In this document: positions 18,736 through 29,621 of the stretch, in pieces | Position numbering within the stretch: position 1 is the first letter of the stretch | How the letters are laid out: each line of letters starts with the position of its first letter | Source: Paenibacillus athensensis | GTDB taxonomy: Bacteria; Bacillota; Bacilli; Paenibacillales; NBRC-103111 | Length of the DNA stretch: 64,000 nt | Assembly (NCBI RefSeq): GCF_004514475.2 | Contig: NZ_MYFO02000005.1 | Location: 248,001 to 312,000 of the forward strand | Direction: 5' to 3' | The notes under the pieces: generated by a model | Told to the model about the DNA's origin: nothing | Seen by the model: only the letters and a program-made list of their open reading frames with translations | Database searches by the model: none | Program-made: the position numbers and the translations under genes

Positions 18736-21639
18736 TTATTGGTAAACATTCAGCTCGCGGACCGACCACCAGTTGGAAGCCGTTCCGGTTTGCACGACCT
18801 TGAGGTACCGCGCGGATTGCATTGTGAAATCGGCAGCGACAACCGGGCCGGTTCCCGTTCCGCTGGCCACCGCGCTGCCCCAATTTACGCCGTCGGCCGA
18901 CACGTAAATCTCATAACCGCGCGCATAATCGTTGTTGCTGCCGGTGGAATCCATGACCACACGGTTAAAGGTGCGCGTCGCAGTCATGTCTACCACGATC
19001 GACTGGCCGGCAGCCATGTTTTTGCCTGTCGTCCAGCGGGTGCTCATGTCCGCGTCAAACAGGTAGCCCGGCGTGCCGTTGACCGGATTGGTCACCGCTG
19101 TCCAGCCCGTGCGCGCCAGCGCAGTCGGCTGCGTCGGCGTACCGCTTTGCCCGTAAACGTTCAGCTCGGCAATCGACCACCAATGCGAATCAGTACCGGT
19201 TTGCACGATTTTGATATAGCGGGCGGTCTTCGCAGCAAAGTTTGCGGTAATGACGGCACCGCTGCCGGAGCCGGAAGCTACGGCGCTGCCCCAGTTCACT
19301 CCGTCGCCGGACACATAAATCTCGTAGCCGCGCGCGTAGTCGTTGCTGGAATTCGTCGCGTCCATGACAACTTGGCTGAAGTTCTGAGCGCTGCCCATAT
19401 CGATGGTCACGGATTGGCCGGCAGCCTGGGCTTTACCGGATGTCCAGCGCGTGGTCAAGCTGCCGTCAATCATGTTAGCCGGCGTGCTGTTGACCGGCGA
19501 CGTCGTCAGCGTCCAGTTGGAGCGGTCAAGCGCCGTTAACGCGCCGGACGACGTGACGGCAGTTGCGGTATTGCTGGACGAAGAAGTATTGCCGGCCGCA
19601 TCCTTGGCTACCACCGTATAGCTGTACGAGGTGGACGGTGTCAATCCGCTGTCTTGATAGGAAGTAGCAGCCGTTGTAGCAATCGGCGCGCCGTTGCGAT
19701 AAATCACATATTGGCTGACGCCGACATTATCGGTAGAAGCGCTCCAGGCCAATTGAACGGCTGTGCTGGAGGCGGCTGTAGCCGTCAGGCCCGTAGGCGC
19801 AGTGGGCGGCACGGTATCGCCGGAAGGCGTGCCGCTGCCGGCAAACTCGGATACGGTTTGACGCATTGCTGTGCTTGGCGAATTGGCATAAACCGGGCTG
19901 CCCGTATTGTTGATGACATGCGAGATTTCGCTGCCGGTCATGCCGGACAGCCAGATCGTCGTCATGTGATGGATATTCACGCCCTGCACATCCGGAACCT
20001 CGATCGCGCTGTTCAGCTTGACCGCCGCATCGCGGAAGAAGCTGTACACGCCAACGCCCCATGCCTCGTGCGAGGTCACGTTATCCGCCACCTTGTAAGA
20101 CGCATAGCCGTTCACCGTGTTGTTCTTGCTCATCCAGGACGCCTGATTCGGAACGTCGTACGGAATTTCGGATTGATAGAAATAGACACGTCCACCATTT
20201 CCGTTCCACAACGTCTGGTATTCTTGATGATGCTCGTTGAACAAGCCGTACATCGTCACATTGCCGCCGTTAACGACCAGTCCGTTCTTATCCGTATTGC
20301 TCGACCAGCCTGCGCCTGCACCGTGGTCCGCGCGCCAGATCCACAGATCGTCACCGATCACGTCATTGCTGTTGATCAGCAGCGACGTATCCGTCTTGCC
20401 GTTCACCGCACCGCCGACGCGGAACGATAAATCGTAGAGCGCTGTCGGATTCGTCGCATGGCTGGCTGCACTGCCCGCCGGTCCTACCTGCAGCAACGCC
20501 GGCGAGCCGTTCGCTCCGGCGTCAAAAATCAAACCGGCGATGCTGACCCCATCCACATCCGCAACCGAAATCACATTTTTCCCGGTATCCGGAATCAGTG
20601 TCGCAAAGCCCAGCCCCATGACGACCGTATTCGCATGCGTCACTTGAAGCGTATCACTGAGATGATAAATCCCCGGCGTGAAGATCAGGTTCTTTCCTTG
20701 GCTCAACTGGCTGTTCAGCGTTGCTGCCGATACGCCCGGCTGCGCAATGTAGAATTGACTGATCGGGATCGCTGTACCCGGCGTCGCGCCCGTTGCCCAG
20801 GTGACGCCCTTCTTGTTGGTCTGCAGCGATGGCACAAACACGTTAAAGTTGCCCGAATTGTCTGTATACAGATACGGCTTTTCGCGCATCACCGGCGTTT
20901 GGTCGACCACGGTATACGGCGGATTCGGGAAAGCACCGGACGGCGGCGTTTGGTCGCCGACGAACACCATATTCCATACGCCGTTGGCCCAGCTGCCGTA
21001 TTTGCTGTTCCGCGAAATCCATTGCTGCTGCGACGCCGGCGTAATTTTTCCGTCCACGACAGTATCGGCATTGAAGCCGCCGCTCGCCCAGCCAGCGTTC
21101 CAGCCGTTATCAAAATCGAATAAAAACAGGTTGCCCTTGATATGCACCCGCCGCATAGGCGCCGCCTGGGAAACCGCCCACTGCGCGGTGCCGCTGGAGA
21201 CGTGCGCCGAGCTGCTCGTCGGATTGACGCTGATATTCTCGATCGAACGCCAGAAGTTGAGCGTGGAGTTGGCATTGTCCCACTGTGCATCGGCATTGAC
21301 GCCGCCGTTGATCGTCACATCGTCGGGATTCTGACCAAGACCGGCCACCTGGGTATAAAAGCCGACGCGAACCGTATTGCTGTAAGAGCCCGGTTTGAAC
21401 AGCAGCGCCGTTCGCTGATTGCCGAATTGGCTGCTCTCCTGTGCGCTAAACACGCTGTTCGCGGTATTTTGAATATCTCCATAGGCCATAGACGAATCAA
21501 ACACATACACATTGGGCCCAAAAATCGTGCTGTTCGCATTGCTGATCGGCGTTGCCGCCTGTGATACGCCGGCCGGAGCCGTCAGCAAGCTCACGGTCAC
21601 GACCAACGTGGAAAGGGAAGTTAACGCTTTTTTTAACAT
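18736..21639 (-). CDS. Secreted beta-helix protein with FN3 and two discoidin (F5/8C) domains
   Basis: Secreted protein of 967 residues. A signal peptide (residues 1-29, ending AGVSQAA) is followed by a long repetitive region (about 35-600) with the short-strand pattern of right-handed parallel beta-helix carbohydrate-active enzymes (GH55/pectate-lyase-like; FKPGSYSNTVRV, FTPGIYHLSDTL). Next come one fibronectin type III domain (about 615-695) and two closely related F5/8 type C domains (about 705-835 and 840-967; both contain DYARGYEIYVSGDGVNW-like segments). The two discoidin copies look like a recent internal duplication. They usually bind sugars. AGGAGG precedes the ATG. Substrate and catalytic residues are not identifiable by eye, and it may bind rather than cleave polysaccharide. 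Confidence 0.75.
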   Translation of the reverse strand: MLKKALTSLSTLVVTVSLLTAPAGVSQAATPISNANSTIFGPNVYVFDSSMAYGDIQNTANSVFSAQESSQFGNQRTALLFKPGSYSNTVRVGFYTQVAGLGQNPDDVTINGGVNADAQWDNANSTLNFWRSIENISVNPTSSSAHVSSGTAQWAVSQAAPMRRVHIKGNLFLFDFDNGWNAGWASGGFNADTVVDGKITPASQQQWISRNSKYGSWANGVWNMVFVGDQTPPSGAFPNPPYTVVDQTPVMREKPYLYTDNSGNFNVFVPSLQTNKKGVTWATGATPGTAIPISQFYIAQPGVSAATLNSQLSQGKNLIFTPGIYHLSDTLQVTHANTVVMGLGFATLIPDTGKNVISVADVDGVSIAGLIFDAGANGSPALLQVGPAGSAASHATNPTALYDLSFRVGGAVNGKTDTSLLINSNDVIGDDLWIWRADHGAGAGWSSNTDKNGLVVNGGNVTMYGLFNEHHQEYQTLWNGNGGRVYFYQSEIPYDVPNQASWMSKNNTVNGYASYKVADNVTSHEAWGVGVYSFFRDAAVKLNSAIEVPDVQGVNIHHMTTIWLSGMTGSEISHVINNTGSPVYANSPSTAMRQTVSEFAGSGTPSGDTVPPTAPTGLTATAASSTAVQLAWSASTDNVGVSQYVIYRNGAPIATTAATSYQDSGLTPSTSYSYTVVAKDAAGNTSSSSNTATAVTSSGALTALDRSNWTLTTSPVNSTPANMIDGSLTTRWTSGKAQAAGQSVTIDMGSAQNFSQVVMDATNSSNDYARGYEIYVSGDGVNWGSAVASGSGSGAVITANFAAKTARYIKIVQTGTDSHWWSIAELNVYGQSGTPTQPTALARTGWTAVTNPVNGTPGYLFDADMSTRWTTGKNMAAGQSIVVDMTATRTFNRVVMDSTGSNNDYARGYEIYVSADGVNWGSAVASGTGTGPVVAADFTMQSARYLKVVQTGTASNWWSVRELNVYQ

Positions 21640-21784
21640 GAATATTCCTCCTTAAATCTTTGGGATCAGTTTTTCCGGACATCACCTTGCCAGAAATCTT
21701 CGCATGCAAATGTGCATGTCGAAGCTTGTTGCCACGCTGTTCAGATCAACTCGTTCTGAGCAACACCTTCCTTTTTTTCAAAAT

Positions 21785-21800
21785 AAAACGCTTACAACAA
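21785..21800. promoter_or_regulatory. cre-like catabolite repression site
   Basis: On the minus strand the sequence TTGTAAGCGTTTTA, about 150 bases before the start of the secreted beta-helix protein, matches the CcpA operator pattern with one mismatch. The site is near-palindromic. Catabolite control of a polysaccharide-acting secreted protein would be reasonable, but a single short match is weak evidence. Apart from this site and the downstream terminator I see no gene in 21640-22023. Confidence 0.3.
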
Positions 21801-21943
21801 CTCTGCTCACCTCTTTCCGTCAATTGTTATTGGGTTCCTTTCCATTCTTTAACATCGTCCGGCGATGTATTTTTATCCTAATAAAGTCCGGGCCCGATCA
21901 TAAGAGAAAATCTTTACTGTTTTTAAAATATATTGACTTTCAT

Positions 21944-21988
21944 AAAAAAAGCATCCCGGCATCATGAACAACCATGATACCGGGATAC
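21944..21988 (-). terminator. Terminator of cysDN
   Basis: Strong 14-base inverted repeat (ATCCCGGCATCATG and CATGATACCGGGAT with one mismatch) followed on the minus strand by a run of seven T residues, about 35 bases after the cysN stop. Confidence 0.88.
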
Positions 21989-22023
21989 CGGAATGGAGCA
22001 ATCCTTTTGTTATTATATGACTG

Positions 22024-23658
22024 CTAGTGGACCAAATGCTTCATCAAACGCTTCACTACGTCATGGGCCGCTTCATCCACCGAAGGCTTGTCCGGATCGA
22101 TGGAAACCTCCACATACTCTTTGCCCAGAAGCTCCTGCGCGTGCTCGGATGTGGAGCCGGCCCATACCAGCGCGATCAATCCGGCATCGTTCAACAGCTT
22201 AGCCACCTCTGCGACGCGTTGCAGGGGCTCGCCTTGGCTGTTCTCAAGCAGCATGGTGTGATAGCCCGACGACACCAGATGCTTCTCCACTTCCTTGGCA
22301 ATGGCGGCTGCATGCGGGGCCGAGCCGGTCAACCAGAAGGTCAGCGGCGTTTGTCCTTTTTGCTGGGCGCGAACATCGCGGGTGACTTCGGCATCCAGGC
22401 GAATCCGCTTGTCGGAGCTTTGCAGCGCATGCTCGATGACGCCACAAGCCGAGGTCATGTTGGTCACGCGGTCGATCAGAATGAATCCGCCGATGCTTTT
22501 GTTTTGCTCGAAGGAATCGAACACAATGTCATCCGATAAGGAGAACTCGCATTGCGCCAATTCATTTTTGACGACATGATCGGCTGCAACGGTTTTGCCC
22601 GTATTAATATCGATTTTATGCGTGATGGCTGTTACTGTACCGGGCAGAACCTTGGTTCCGACCTTGACCAGATAGTTTTTGCCGGGAGTCAGAACGGAAT
22701 CGTCCATCCAGAGAATCGTGGCGCTGAAGCTGTCCGCTTCCTGAATGTGATCGTCCTTCGTAAATACGCAGCCCCGCGAAACGTCGACTTCACGATCCAA
22801 CTGGATCGTCACCGGCTGTCCGGCATACGCCGAATCCCGATCCTGATCGGTCACCAGAATGCGTTTGACCTTCGCCTTTTCCCGGCTCGGCAGCGTCGTC
22901 AGCTCATCGCCCACCGCGATGCTTCCCGCCTCAATCTGGCCTTGAAAGCCACGGAACGTATGGTCAGGCCGGCATACACGCTGGATCGGCATCATAAATT
23001 GCTTCGTATTGTCGGTTTGATGAACATCGACCTGCTCCAAATACGGCAGCAAAGGCACGCCGTCATACCAAGGCGTATGGTCGGATTTTTTCGTAATGTT
23101 ATCGCCTTCCGTCGCCGAAACCGGGATCACCTGGATGCTTTGAAAATGAAACTCCGAGCTCGTCCGCGCGAACTCTTCCTTGATTTCTTCAAAGCGCTTG
23201 GCATCAAAGCCGACCAAATCCATTTTGTTGACGGCCAATACGAGATGCTTGATGCCCATCAGCGCGCAAATCCGCGTATGGCGCTTGGTTTGGGTAATAA
23301 TGCCTTTGGTGGCGTCGACGAGAATGACCGCCAGGTCGGCAAACGATGCGCCCACGGCCATGTTGCGCGTATATTCCTCATGCCCCGGCGTGTCCGCGAC
23401 AATGAAGGAACGGCGCTCCGTCGTAAAATAACGGTACGCTACATCAATCGTAATCCCTTGCTCGCGCTCGGCCAGCAGGCCGTCAAGCAACAAGGAATAG
23501 TCGATTTTGCCGCCGCGGCTGCCCAGCCGGCTGTCCAGCTCCAGCGCCTTCTCCTGATCGGCGAATAAAAGCTTGGCATCATACAGCATATGTCCAATCA
23601 AGGTCGATTTTCCGTCGTCCACGCTTCCGCATGTAATAAATTTAAGCAGACTTTTCAT
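22024..23658 (-). CDS. cysN: Sulfate adenylyltransferase GTPase subunit with degenerate APS-kinase-like tail
   Basis: Protein of 544 residues. The GTPase domain (about 1-215) carries P-loop CGSVDDGKSTLIG, ADTPGHEEYTRNM and AVNKMDLV. EF-Tu-like beta barrels follow (about 225-425). The last 110 residues align by eye with APS kinase CysC (TFWLTG, then RVAEVAKLLNDAGLI) but lack the kinase P-loop, reading GSAPHAAAI where GLSGSGKST is expected. With CysD it makes adenosine 5'-phosphosulfate from sulfate and ATP, driven by GTP. The ATG at 23658 lies one base after the cysD stop; the longer frame from 23715 overlaps cysD and is unlikely. Confidence 0.9.
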   Translation of the reverse strand: MKSLLKFITCGSVDDGKSTLIGHMLYDAKLLFADQEKALELDSRLGSRGGKIDYSLLLDGLLAEREQGITIDVAYRYFTTERRSFIVADTPGHEEYTRNMAVGASFADLAVILVDATKGIITQTKRHTRICALMGIKHLVLAVNKMDLVGFDAKRFEEIKEEFARTSSEFHFQSIQVIPVSATEGDNITKKSDHTPWYDGVPLLPYLEQVDVHQTDNTKQFMMPIQRVCRPDHTFRGFQGQIEAGSIAVGDELTTLPSREKAKVKRILVTDQDRDSAYAGQPVTIQLDREVDVSRGCVFTKDDHIQEADSFSATILWMDDSVLTPGKNYLVKVGTKVLPGTVTAITHKIDINTGKTVAADHVVKNELAQCEFSLSDDIVFDSFEQNKSIGGFILIDRVTNMTSACGVIEHALQSSDKRIRLDAEVTRDVRAQQKGQTPLTFWLTGSAPHAAAIAKEVEKHLVSSGYHTMLLENSQGEPLQRVAEVAKLLNDAGLIALVWAGSTSEHAQELLGKEYVEVSIDPDKPSVDEAAHDVVKRLMKHLVH

Positions 23659-23659
23659 T

Positions 23660-24583
23660 TTAGAAATAGCCCTCCCGTTTGCGTCGTTCCATACTTCCAG
23701 CCGCTTCCTGGTCAATCACCCGGGTGGTCCGTTCGGATGAAACCGCGCCCAGCGTCTCTTCAATAATCGTATCCAGCGTATCGGCTTCCGACTCGGCGCC
23801 GCCCGTCAACGGGTAGCAGCCCAAGGTGCGGAACCGCATCTTTTTCATTTCGATCTTCTCATGCGGCTCCAGCTTCATCCGGTCGTCATCGACCATAATC
23901 AGATGGCCGTCGCGCTCAATAACCGGTCTTTCCTTGGCAAAATAAAGCGGGACGATATCGATATTTTCGCGGCGAATGTATTGCCAGATATCTTTTTCCG
24001 TCCAGTTGGAAATCGGGAAAACGCGCATGCTTTCGCCTTTGTTGATCCGGGTATTGAACAGCCGCCACATCTCCGGACGCTGATTCTTAGGGTCCCACGC
24101 ATGATTTTTATTCCGGAAGGAGAAAATCCGCTCTTTCGCCCGCGATTTCTCCTCGTCGCGTCGGCCGCCGCCAAACGCCGCTGTAAACCCGTATTTGTCC
24201 AGCCCCTGCTTCAACGCTTGAGTTTTCATAATATCCGTGTACGCCGAGCCGTGATCGAACGGGTTAATGCCCAGCTCAATCCCTTCCTGATTGGAATGAA
24301 CAATCATCTCAATGCCGAATTCTTTGGCTTTGCGGTCGCGGAACTCGATCATTTCTTTAAATTTCCACTTTGTATCAATATGCATAAAAGGGAAGGGCGG
24401 CTTCTCGGGATAGAAAGCTTTTAATGCCAAATGCAGCATCACCGAGCTGTCCTTGCCGATGGAATACAGCATCACGGGATTTTCGCATTCTGCCGCTACT
24501 TCTCGTATAATATAAATCGCTTCAGCCTCAAGTTGGTCCAGATGCGTCATTTCATGTATGGAATCAAGCATCTTATTTTCCAT
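23660..24583 (-). CDS. cysD: Sulfate adenylyltransferase subunit 2
   Basis: PP-loop ATP pyrophosphatase of 307 residues that adenylates sulfate in the CysDN complex. The N-terminal [20 protein letters not shown] contains the SxGKDS PP-loop, and the [16 protein letters not shown] segment is characteristic of CysD. The length is typical. AGGAGG lies about nine bases before the ATG. It forms a two-gene operon with cysN and ends one base before it. No cysH, cysC or sulfite reductase is nearby, so the product may feed assimilation genes elsewhere or sulfation. Confidence 0.94.
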   Translation of the reverse strand: MENKMLDSIHEMTHLDQLEAEAIYIIREVAAECENPVMLYSIGKDSSVMLHLALKAFYPEKPPFPFMHIDTKWKFKEMIEFRDRKAKEFGIEMIVHSNQEGIELGINPFDHGSAYTDIMKTQALKQGLDKYGFTAAFGGGRRDEEKSRAKERIFSFRNKNHAWDPKNQRPEMWRLFNTRINKGESMRVFPISNWTEKDIWQYIRRENIDIVPLYFAKERPVIERDGHLIMVDDDRMKLEPHEKIEMKKMRFRTLGCYPLTGGAESEADTLDTIIEETLGAVSSERTTRVIDQEAAGSMERRKREGYF

Positions 24584-24603
24584 GAAAGCGTGCCTCCTCT
24601 TAA

Positions 24604-24630
24604 AATCCTACTAAGGATATCGTAATCCTT
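24604..24630. promoter_or_regulatory. Alternating inverted half-sites in the cysD leader
   Basis: Between the cysD promoter and its ribosome binding site lie three alternating half-sites: ATCCT (24605-24609), AGGAT (24614-24618) and ATCCT (24625-24629). The last two form a perfect six-base inverted repeat, AAGGAT-N6-ATCCTT (24613-24630), that covers the predicted transcription start. A repressor or activator site is plausible; the protein is unknown. Confidence 0.4.
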
Positions 24631-24634
24631 TCTT

Positions 24635-24662
24635 ATTCTATCAGATTCTGAGTTTTATGCAA
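24635..24662 (-). promoter_or_regulatory. Promoter of cysDN
   Basis: On the minus strand TTGCAT (24657-24662), a 16-base spacer and TAGAAT (24635-24640) form a reasonable sigma-A promoter about 50 bases before cysD. Confidence 0.55.
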
Positions 24663-24669
24663 AGTGGAA

Positions 24670-25467
24670 GAAAGTAATTTTGCTGCGGTGTACCAAAAAA
24701 TTTTATGTGACGCAGGTTTTGGGATCGATGTGTGAAAATCGGCTGTTACCGGGGTGAACGTTGGCGGTATCGGTATATAATTTGTACACGGGGAAATACG
24801 ATTGATGTGGGCCGGGCGGTGTCCGTCAAGCTAATTATAGGTTATACTAATAAAAAAGAGCTGATCTCATGTTTGTGAAATTGACCGATAAAAATGGGCA
24901 CGTTTTTTCGACGCAACAGATGATCGATATGATTCGAAACAGAGACCTTTAACTGACTGTAACGTGGTCCGACGCGCTTCTAAAAGCTTTTCCAGCATAA
25001 AAAGCATTCACTTTTCATCCGAAGAAACCGCTCAATACTAGCTATAGCTCCTACAACGGATTCATAAAAAGATCATCGTACAAACTGGACGATTGTTCAC
25101 GTCGAAAACTCATGAAAACACTTACTACATTCGAATTGATTGTTATGTTATCTCTTATGAAGTATCAGCGGATCAATCCTTGTATACGATTACGGCATGC
25201 AAGCATATGAAACAAAATTAAAATTGGGCATGTTTCGTTATTTGGCAATAGGTCCGCTTCCCTCCCCTGAGAATTCATCGGAATCCCCAGGGGTTTTTCA
25301 ATGTCTTTTCTATGGGTGTACTCCACATGCTTAACGGATTTTCCCTCTTTCTCAAAAAACAAAAGGCACCCCAGACATGTTTCCACTCCTAGGTTAAATT
25401 CATAACTTATATTAGGCATTCACCTAATCACGATTAAGTAATGAATAGAACGAGAGGTGCAAAACAT
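24670..25467. other. A+T-rich intergenic region without a supported gene
   Basis: About 800 bases separate the cysD promoter from the bicupin gene. It holds only short open frames (27 codons at 24869-24952, 32 codons at 25112-25210, and 84 codons on the minus strand at 25165-25419), none with a convincing ribosome binding site or recognisable product. A weak stem CCCCTG/CAGGGG followed by five T lies near 25270-25305. The base composition is clearly lower in G+C than the flanking core genes, which suggests decayed or imported DNA. Confidence 0.55.
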
Positions 25468-26661
25468 TTGGAAATCAAAACACGGAATGGCAATATACCA
25501 CAACCGATTAGAAATGATGGTGCTGGTTGGTGGGATTTAGGGCCGCGAGACATAATGCGAGACATTGAAAACCCTGACATGCTTGTTTCACCTGCCACCG
25601 ATGCCGGATCGCTTCCTAACCTAAAATTCTCTTTCTCCGATACGAATATGCAGTTAAATCACGGTGGCTGGTCACGGGAAGTAACCGTTAGACAGCTTCC
25701 GATTGCGACCGAGCTTGCTGGGGTGAATATGGCACTGACTCCCGGCGGTGTTCGCGAGATGCATTGGCATCAACAAGCGGAATGGGCGATCGTTCTTGTG
25801 GGGAAAACGCGCATTACATCGGTCGATCAAAACGGGAGGAACTTCATTGCTGACATAGGTGTGGGCGACCTTTGGTACTTCCCTCCCGGAATTCCTCATT
25901 CTCTTCAAGGCCTTGAGGAAGGCACTGAGTTTTTGCTTGTTTTCCCTGACGGCAACTTCTCTGACCTTAATACATTGGCTATCACCGATTTCTTCGCACA
26001 TACCCCAAAGGAAGTACTTTCCGCGAATTTTGGTGTTCCCAAAAGTACATTTGACAATATCCCGAACCATCAGGTGTACATTTTTCAATCAGATGTTCCG
26101 GGGCCAATAGAAAGTCAACAGGTAGATGACCCTCAAGGAACGATACCATTACCATTTAAACATCGACTATTTGCACAAGAGCCCATCGTAACGCCGGGCG
26201 GGAGTACGGTGCGTATCGTGGATTCAACCAACTTTCCGATTTCCACTCAAATATCCGCAGCATTACTTGAAATCAAACCGGGTGCAATGAGAGAAATGCA
26301 CTGGCATCCAAACGCTGATGAATGGCAATATTACATCTCTGGTACAGCGCGCATGACGGTTATGGCACCCAATGGTACGGCTCGTACCTTCGATTATCGT
26401 GCTGGAGATGTCGGCTATGTACCTCGTGCCTTTGGACACTATATTCAAAACACAGGTAATGAAAGCGTGTGGGCTTTGGAGATGTTTAAGAGTGACCGTT
26501 TTGAAGATGTTTCACTTAATCAGTGGATGGCGCTCACACCTAAGGAAATAGTAGAAAAGAACTTACATGTAGGACCTGAATTAATGAATGCATTGAAAAA
26601 AGAAAAACAATTTATAGTAAAAAATCCGGGATGTACTTATTATCCTGGAACGAATAAATAA
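25468..26661 (+). CDS. Bicupin oxalate decarboxylase-like enzyme with altered lid motif
   Basis: Two-cupin Mn enzyme of 397 residues, close to Bacillus subtilis OxdC/OxdD in length and sequence. Cupin 1 shows [11 protein letters not shown] and PPGIPHSLQ, the three-His/one-Glu metal set with the catalytic arginine. Cupin 2 shows [12 protein letters not shown] and PRAFGHYIQ. OxdC cleaves oxalate to formate and CO2. The cupin 1 lid that reads SENST in OxdC (Glu162 the proton donor, from memory) reads SDLNT here, so specificity is uncertain. I chose the TTG at 25468 because GAGAGGTG lies eight bases upstream and the family N-terminus (IPQPIRN) follows closely; an ATG at 25441 is in frame. No signal peptide. 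The gene is A+T rich relative to its neighbours and has no obvious operon partner. Confidence 0.85.
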   Translation: MEIKTRNGNIPQPIRNDGAGWWDLGPRDIMRDIENPDMLVSPATDAGSLPNLKFSFSDTNMQLNHGGWSREVTVRQLPIATELAGVNMALTPGGVREMHWHQQAEWAIVLVGKTRITSVDQNGRNFIADIGVGDLWYFPPGIPHSLQGLEEGTEFLLVFPDGNFSDLNTLAITDFFAHTPKEVLSANFGVPKSTFDNIPNHQVYIFQSDVPGPIESQQVDDPQGTIPLPFKHRLFAQEPIVTPGGSTVRIVDSTNFPISTQISAALLEIKPGAMREMHWHPNADEWQYYISGTARMTVMAPNGTARTFDYRAGDVGYVPRAFGHYIQNTGNESVWALEMFKSDRFEDVSLNQWMALTPKEIVEKNLHVGPELMNALKKEKQFIVKNPGCTYYPGTNK

Positions 26662-26799
26662 ATGTGTAAACAAGGTAAGACTCGCATTTTGCTGGAGACC
26701 TTGCTGCTAAAGTAAGACAAGAGAGACTGTTACAGAAGTCGTAAATGACGGAGTAATAGTCCCTCATTTTTTTGTTCAGGGGTGCCTTCATTGCCCAGA

Positions 26800-26865
26800 G
26801 GAGAATCCCTTGCTACGCAAGGGCTCAGGCCCTCAACTTACATCATTCCGCCCATGAGACAACAG
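26800..26865 (-). pseudogene. Duplicated fragment of the groEL 3' end
   Basis: On the minus strand this segment reads as the end of groEL: a CATGGGCGGAATGATGTAA tail like the GroEL MGGMM terminus. After the stop come an AGGGCC block and an AAGGGATTCTCCTC block that also follow the true groEL stop near 27780-27818. The resemblance covers about 70 bases including non-coding sequence, so it is not just a methionine/glycine coincidence. It lies about 950 bases downstream of the intact gene, like an attachment-site scar or a remnant of a duplicated groEL. Confidence 0.55.
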
Positions 26866-26967
26866 CGTTTTTATGGTTTTATTGAGTCTCTTGATGGGAT
26901 ATTTGTCCCATTTTCTTAAAAACTTGGTTCGATAAATCCGTGTGAATACGATGCCTGCGTAGAGTTC

Positions 26968-27000
26968 GTGGGCAAAATGTGGGCAAGTTGTGGGCACTAC
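26968..27000 (+). repeat. Three tandem 11-base repeats (GTGGGCA core)
   Basis: GTGGGCA occurs at 26968, 26979 and 26990, exactly 11 bases apart, so all copies face the same side of the helix. Such arrays next to an integration scar resemble recombinase arm sites. Otherwise 26662-27158 holds no gene I can support; an open frame on the minus strand (26833-27072) runs through both the repeats and the groEL-like fragment and is probably not coding. Confidence 0.6.
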
Positions 27001-27158
27001 CCTCAATCTCAATCGTACAAGAAAGGCACACGATAATGGCTCGTTCTGTGCGCCGCGGCCGTAACCATTCATTCCATTAGCGGGTATAATTGTTTATAAG
27101 TAAAGATCGCGGAAGCGAACCGATTTAGCAACATATCTTGATAAAGGAGTGGTTCTCC

Positions 27159-27392
27159 ATGTCAATGGTACGCAAACTCCATCCTCATATAGCAAAAGAC
27201 TTAAGGGAGTTTTTATCTGAAAACAATATTTCCACCAAAAAGCTTGTCATAGACCTTGAAGCAGAAACCATCGAGGACTATGATGATTACTCAGTCGATG
27301 ACATTTTAAGTGTGGCTGGAATCCTGAAGCCGGGGGAAGCCCAACAATTATTAGATCACATTCAGGAGCCACGGGAGGACTGGGGAAAGTGA
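27159..27392 (+). CDS. Small acidic protein, putative antitoxin of a decayed PIN-toxin pair
   Basis: Unrecognised protein of 77 residues, strongly acidic in its second half (EAETIEDYDDYSVDD). The ATG at 27159 has AAAGGAG nine bases upstream; a TTG at 27138 would extend it by seven residues. Its stop abuts a PIN-domain toxin-like frame, the order expected for an antitoxin followed by a VapC-type toxin. The antitoxin role rests only on position and size. It lies within the patch bounded by the groEL 3' end and its duplicated fragment. Confidence 0.5.
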   Translation: MSMVRKLHPHIAKDLREFLSENNISTKKLVIDLEAETIEDYDDYSVDDILSVAGILKPGEAQQLLDHIQEPREDWGK

Positions 27393-27681
27393 CCCACGGC
27401 CACCCGATTCGAACATCGTCATCGCCATTCTGGACAACGATCATGCCGCCGTTAACTTGGTACGACAAGCCCAAGAAGAAAAACGGCGAATATTCTTTTC
27501 GCCGATTACGGAATGTGAAGTGCTGAGCGGTGTCAAACACGATCAGTTCTTAATCGCAGAAAGGCTTTTCTCCCCTAGGCATAGGATATATGTCGATTCC
27601 GCTATCGCAAGAAAAGCGGCTTCTATGCAAAGCGAGCAAAGAAGCAAGGGTGCTGCTGCGAGAAATTCAAAAGAAATTTAG
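27389..27681 (+). pseudogene. Degenerate PIN-domain (VapC-like) toxin remnant
   Basis: From about 27403 the plus strand encodes PDSNIVIAILDND and then FFSPITECEVLSG, the first acidic motif and following helix of a PIN ribonuclease. A GTG at 27389 overlaps the upstream stop (GTGA), as expected for coupling, but is in a different frame from the PIN motifs, so the N-terminus is frameshifted. The frame ends at 27681 after about 92 codons. The second half of the domain, with the remaining catalytic aspartates (normally near residues 95 and 115 of about 130), is missing. It is therefore probably inactive. Confidence 0.6.
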
Positions 27682-27702
27682 CGTTCTCCTATATGCTTAC
27701 AA

Positions 27703-27747
27703 AACAAAAGACACCTTGGAGCAATTTACATCGCTCTAAGGTGTCTT
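27703..27747 (-). terminator. Terminator of groESL
   Basis: AGACACCTTGGAGC (27709-27722) pairs with GCTCTAAGGTGTCT (27733-27746). On the minus strand the stem is followed by TTTTGTTTTG, about 70 bases after the groEL stop. It can also end transcription from the toxin remnant on the plus strand. Confidence 0.85.
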
Positions 27748-27818
27748 CCTTATACACAAGGCCGGCAATCCGGGTTTCTCCGAGGAGAAATCCTTGGCCT
27801 AAGGCTTTGCGGCCCTTA

Positions 27819-29507
<1,689 letters not shown>

Positions 29508-29621
29508 CTAAGTACTGCCATCGGAGAACTTAAGTATAAACTCACGGAACGCTGCCGCCAGACATGCAAAGCTGAGGCTGGGCCGCTGGCGGGCAGGTCT
29601 ATTTATGCCTGAATGCTACAA

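Noticed and set aside
24869-25210. Two tiny plus-strand frames (27 codons at 24869, 32 codons at 25112, the latter vaguely like holin-like type I toxins)
   Set aside because: The second begins with a short stretch resembling such toxins but lacks the hydrophobic helix and charged end; neither has a good ribosome binding site.
25165-25419. Minus-strand frame of 84 codons with a CxxC-like pair
   Set aside because: No usable ribosome binding site (an AGGTG abuts the start), no recognisable motif, and it lies in a decayed A+T-rich region; possible remnant only.
26833-27072. Minus-strand frame of 79 codons
   Set aside because: It runs through the GTGGGCA repeats into the groEL-like fragment and ends with non-GroEL sequence; no ribosome binding site and no family resemblance.
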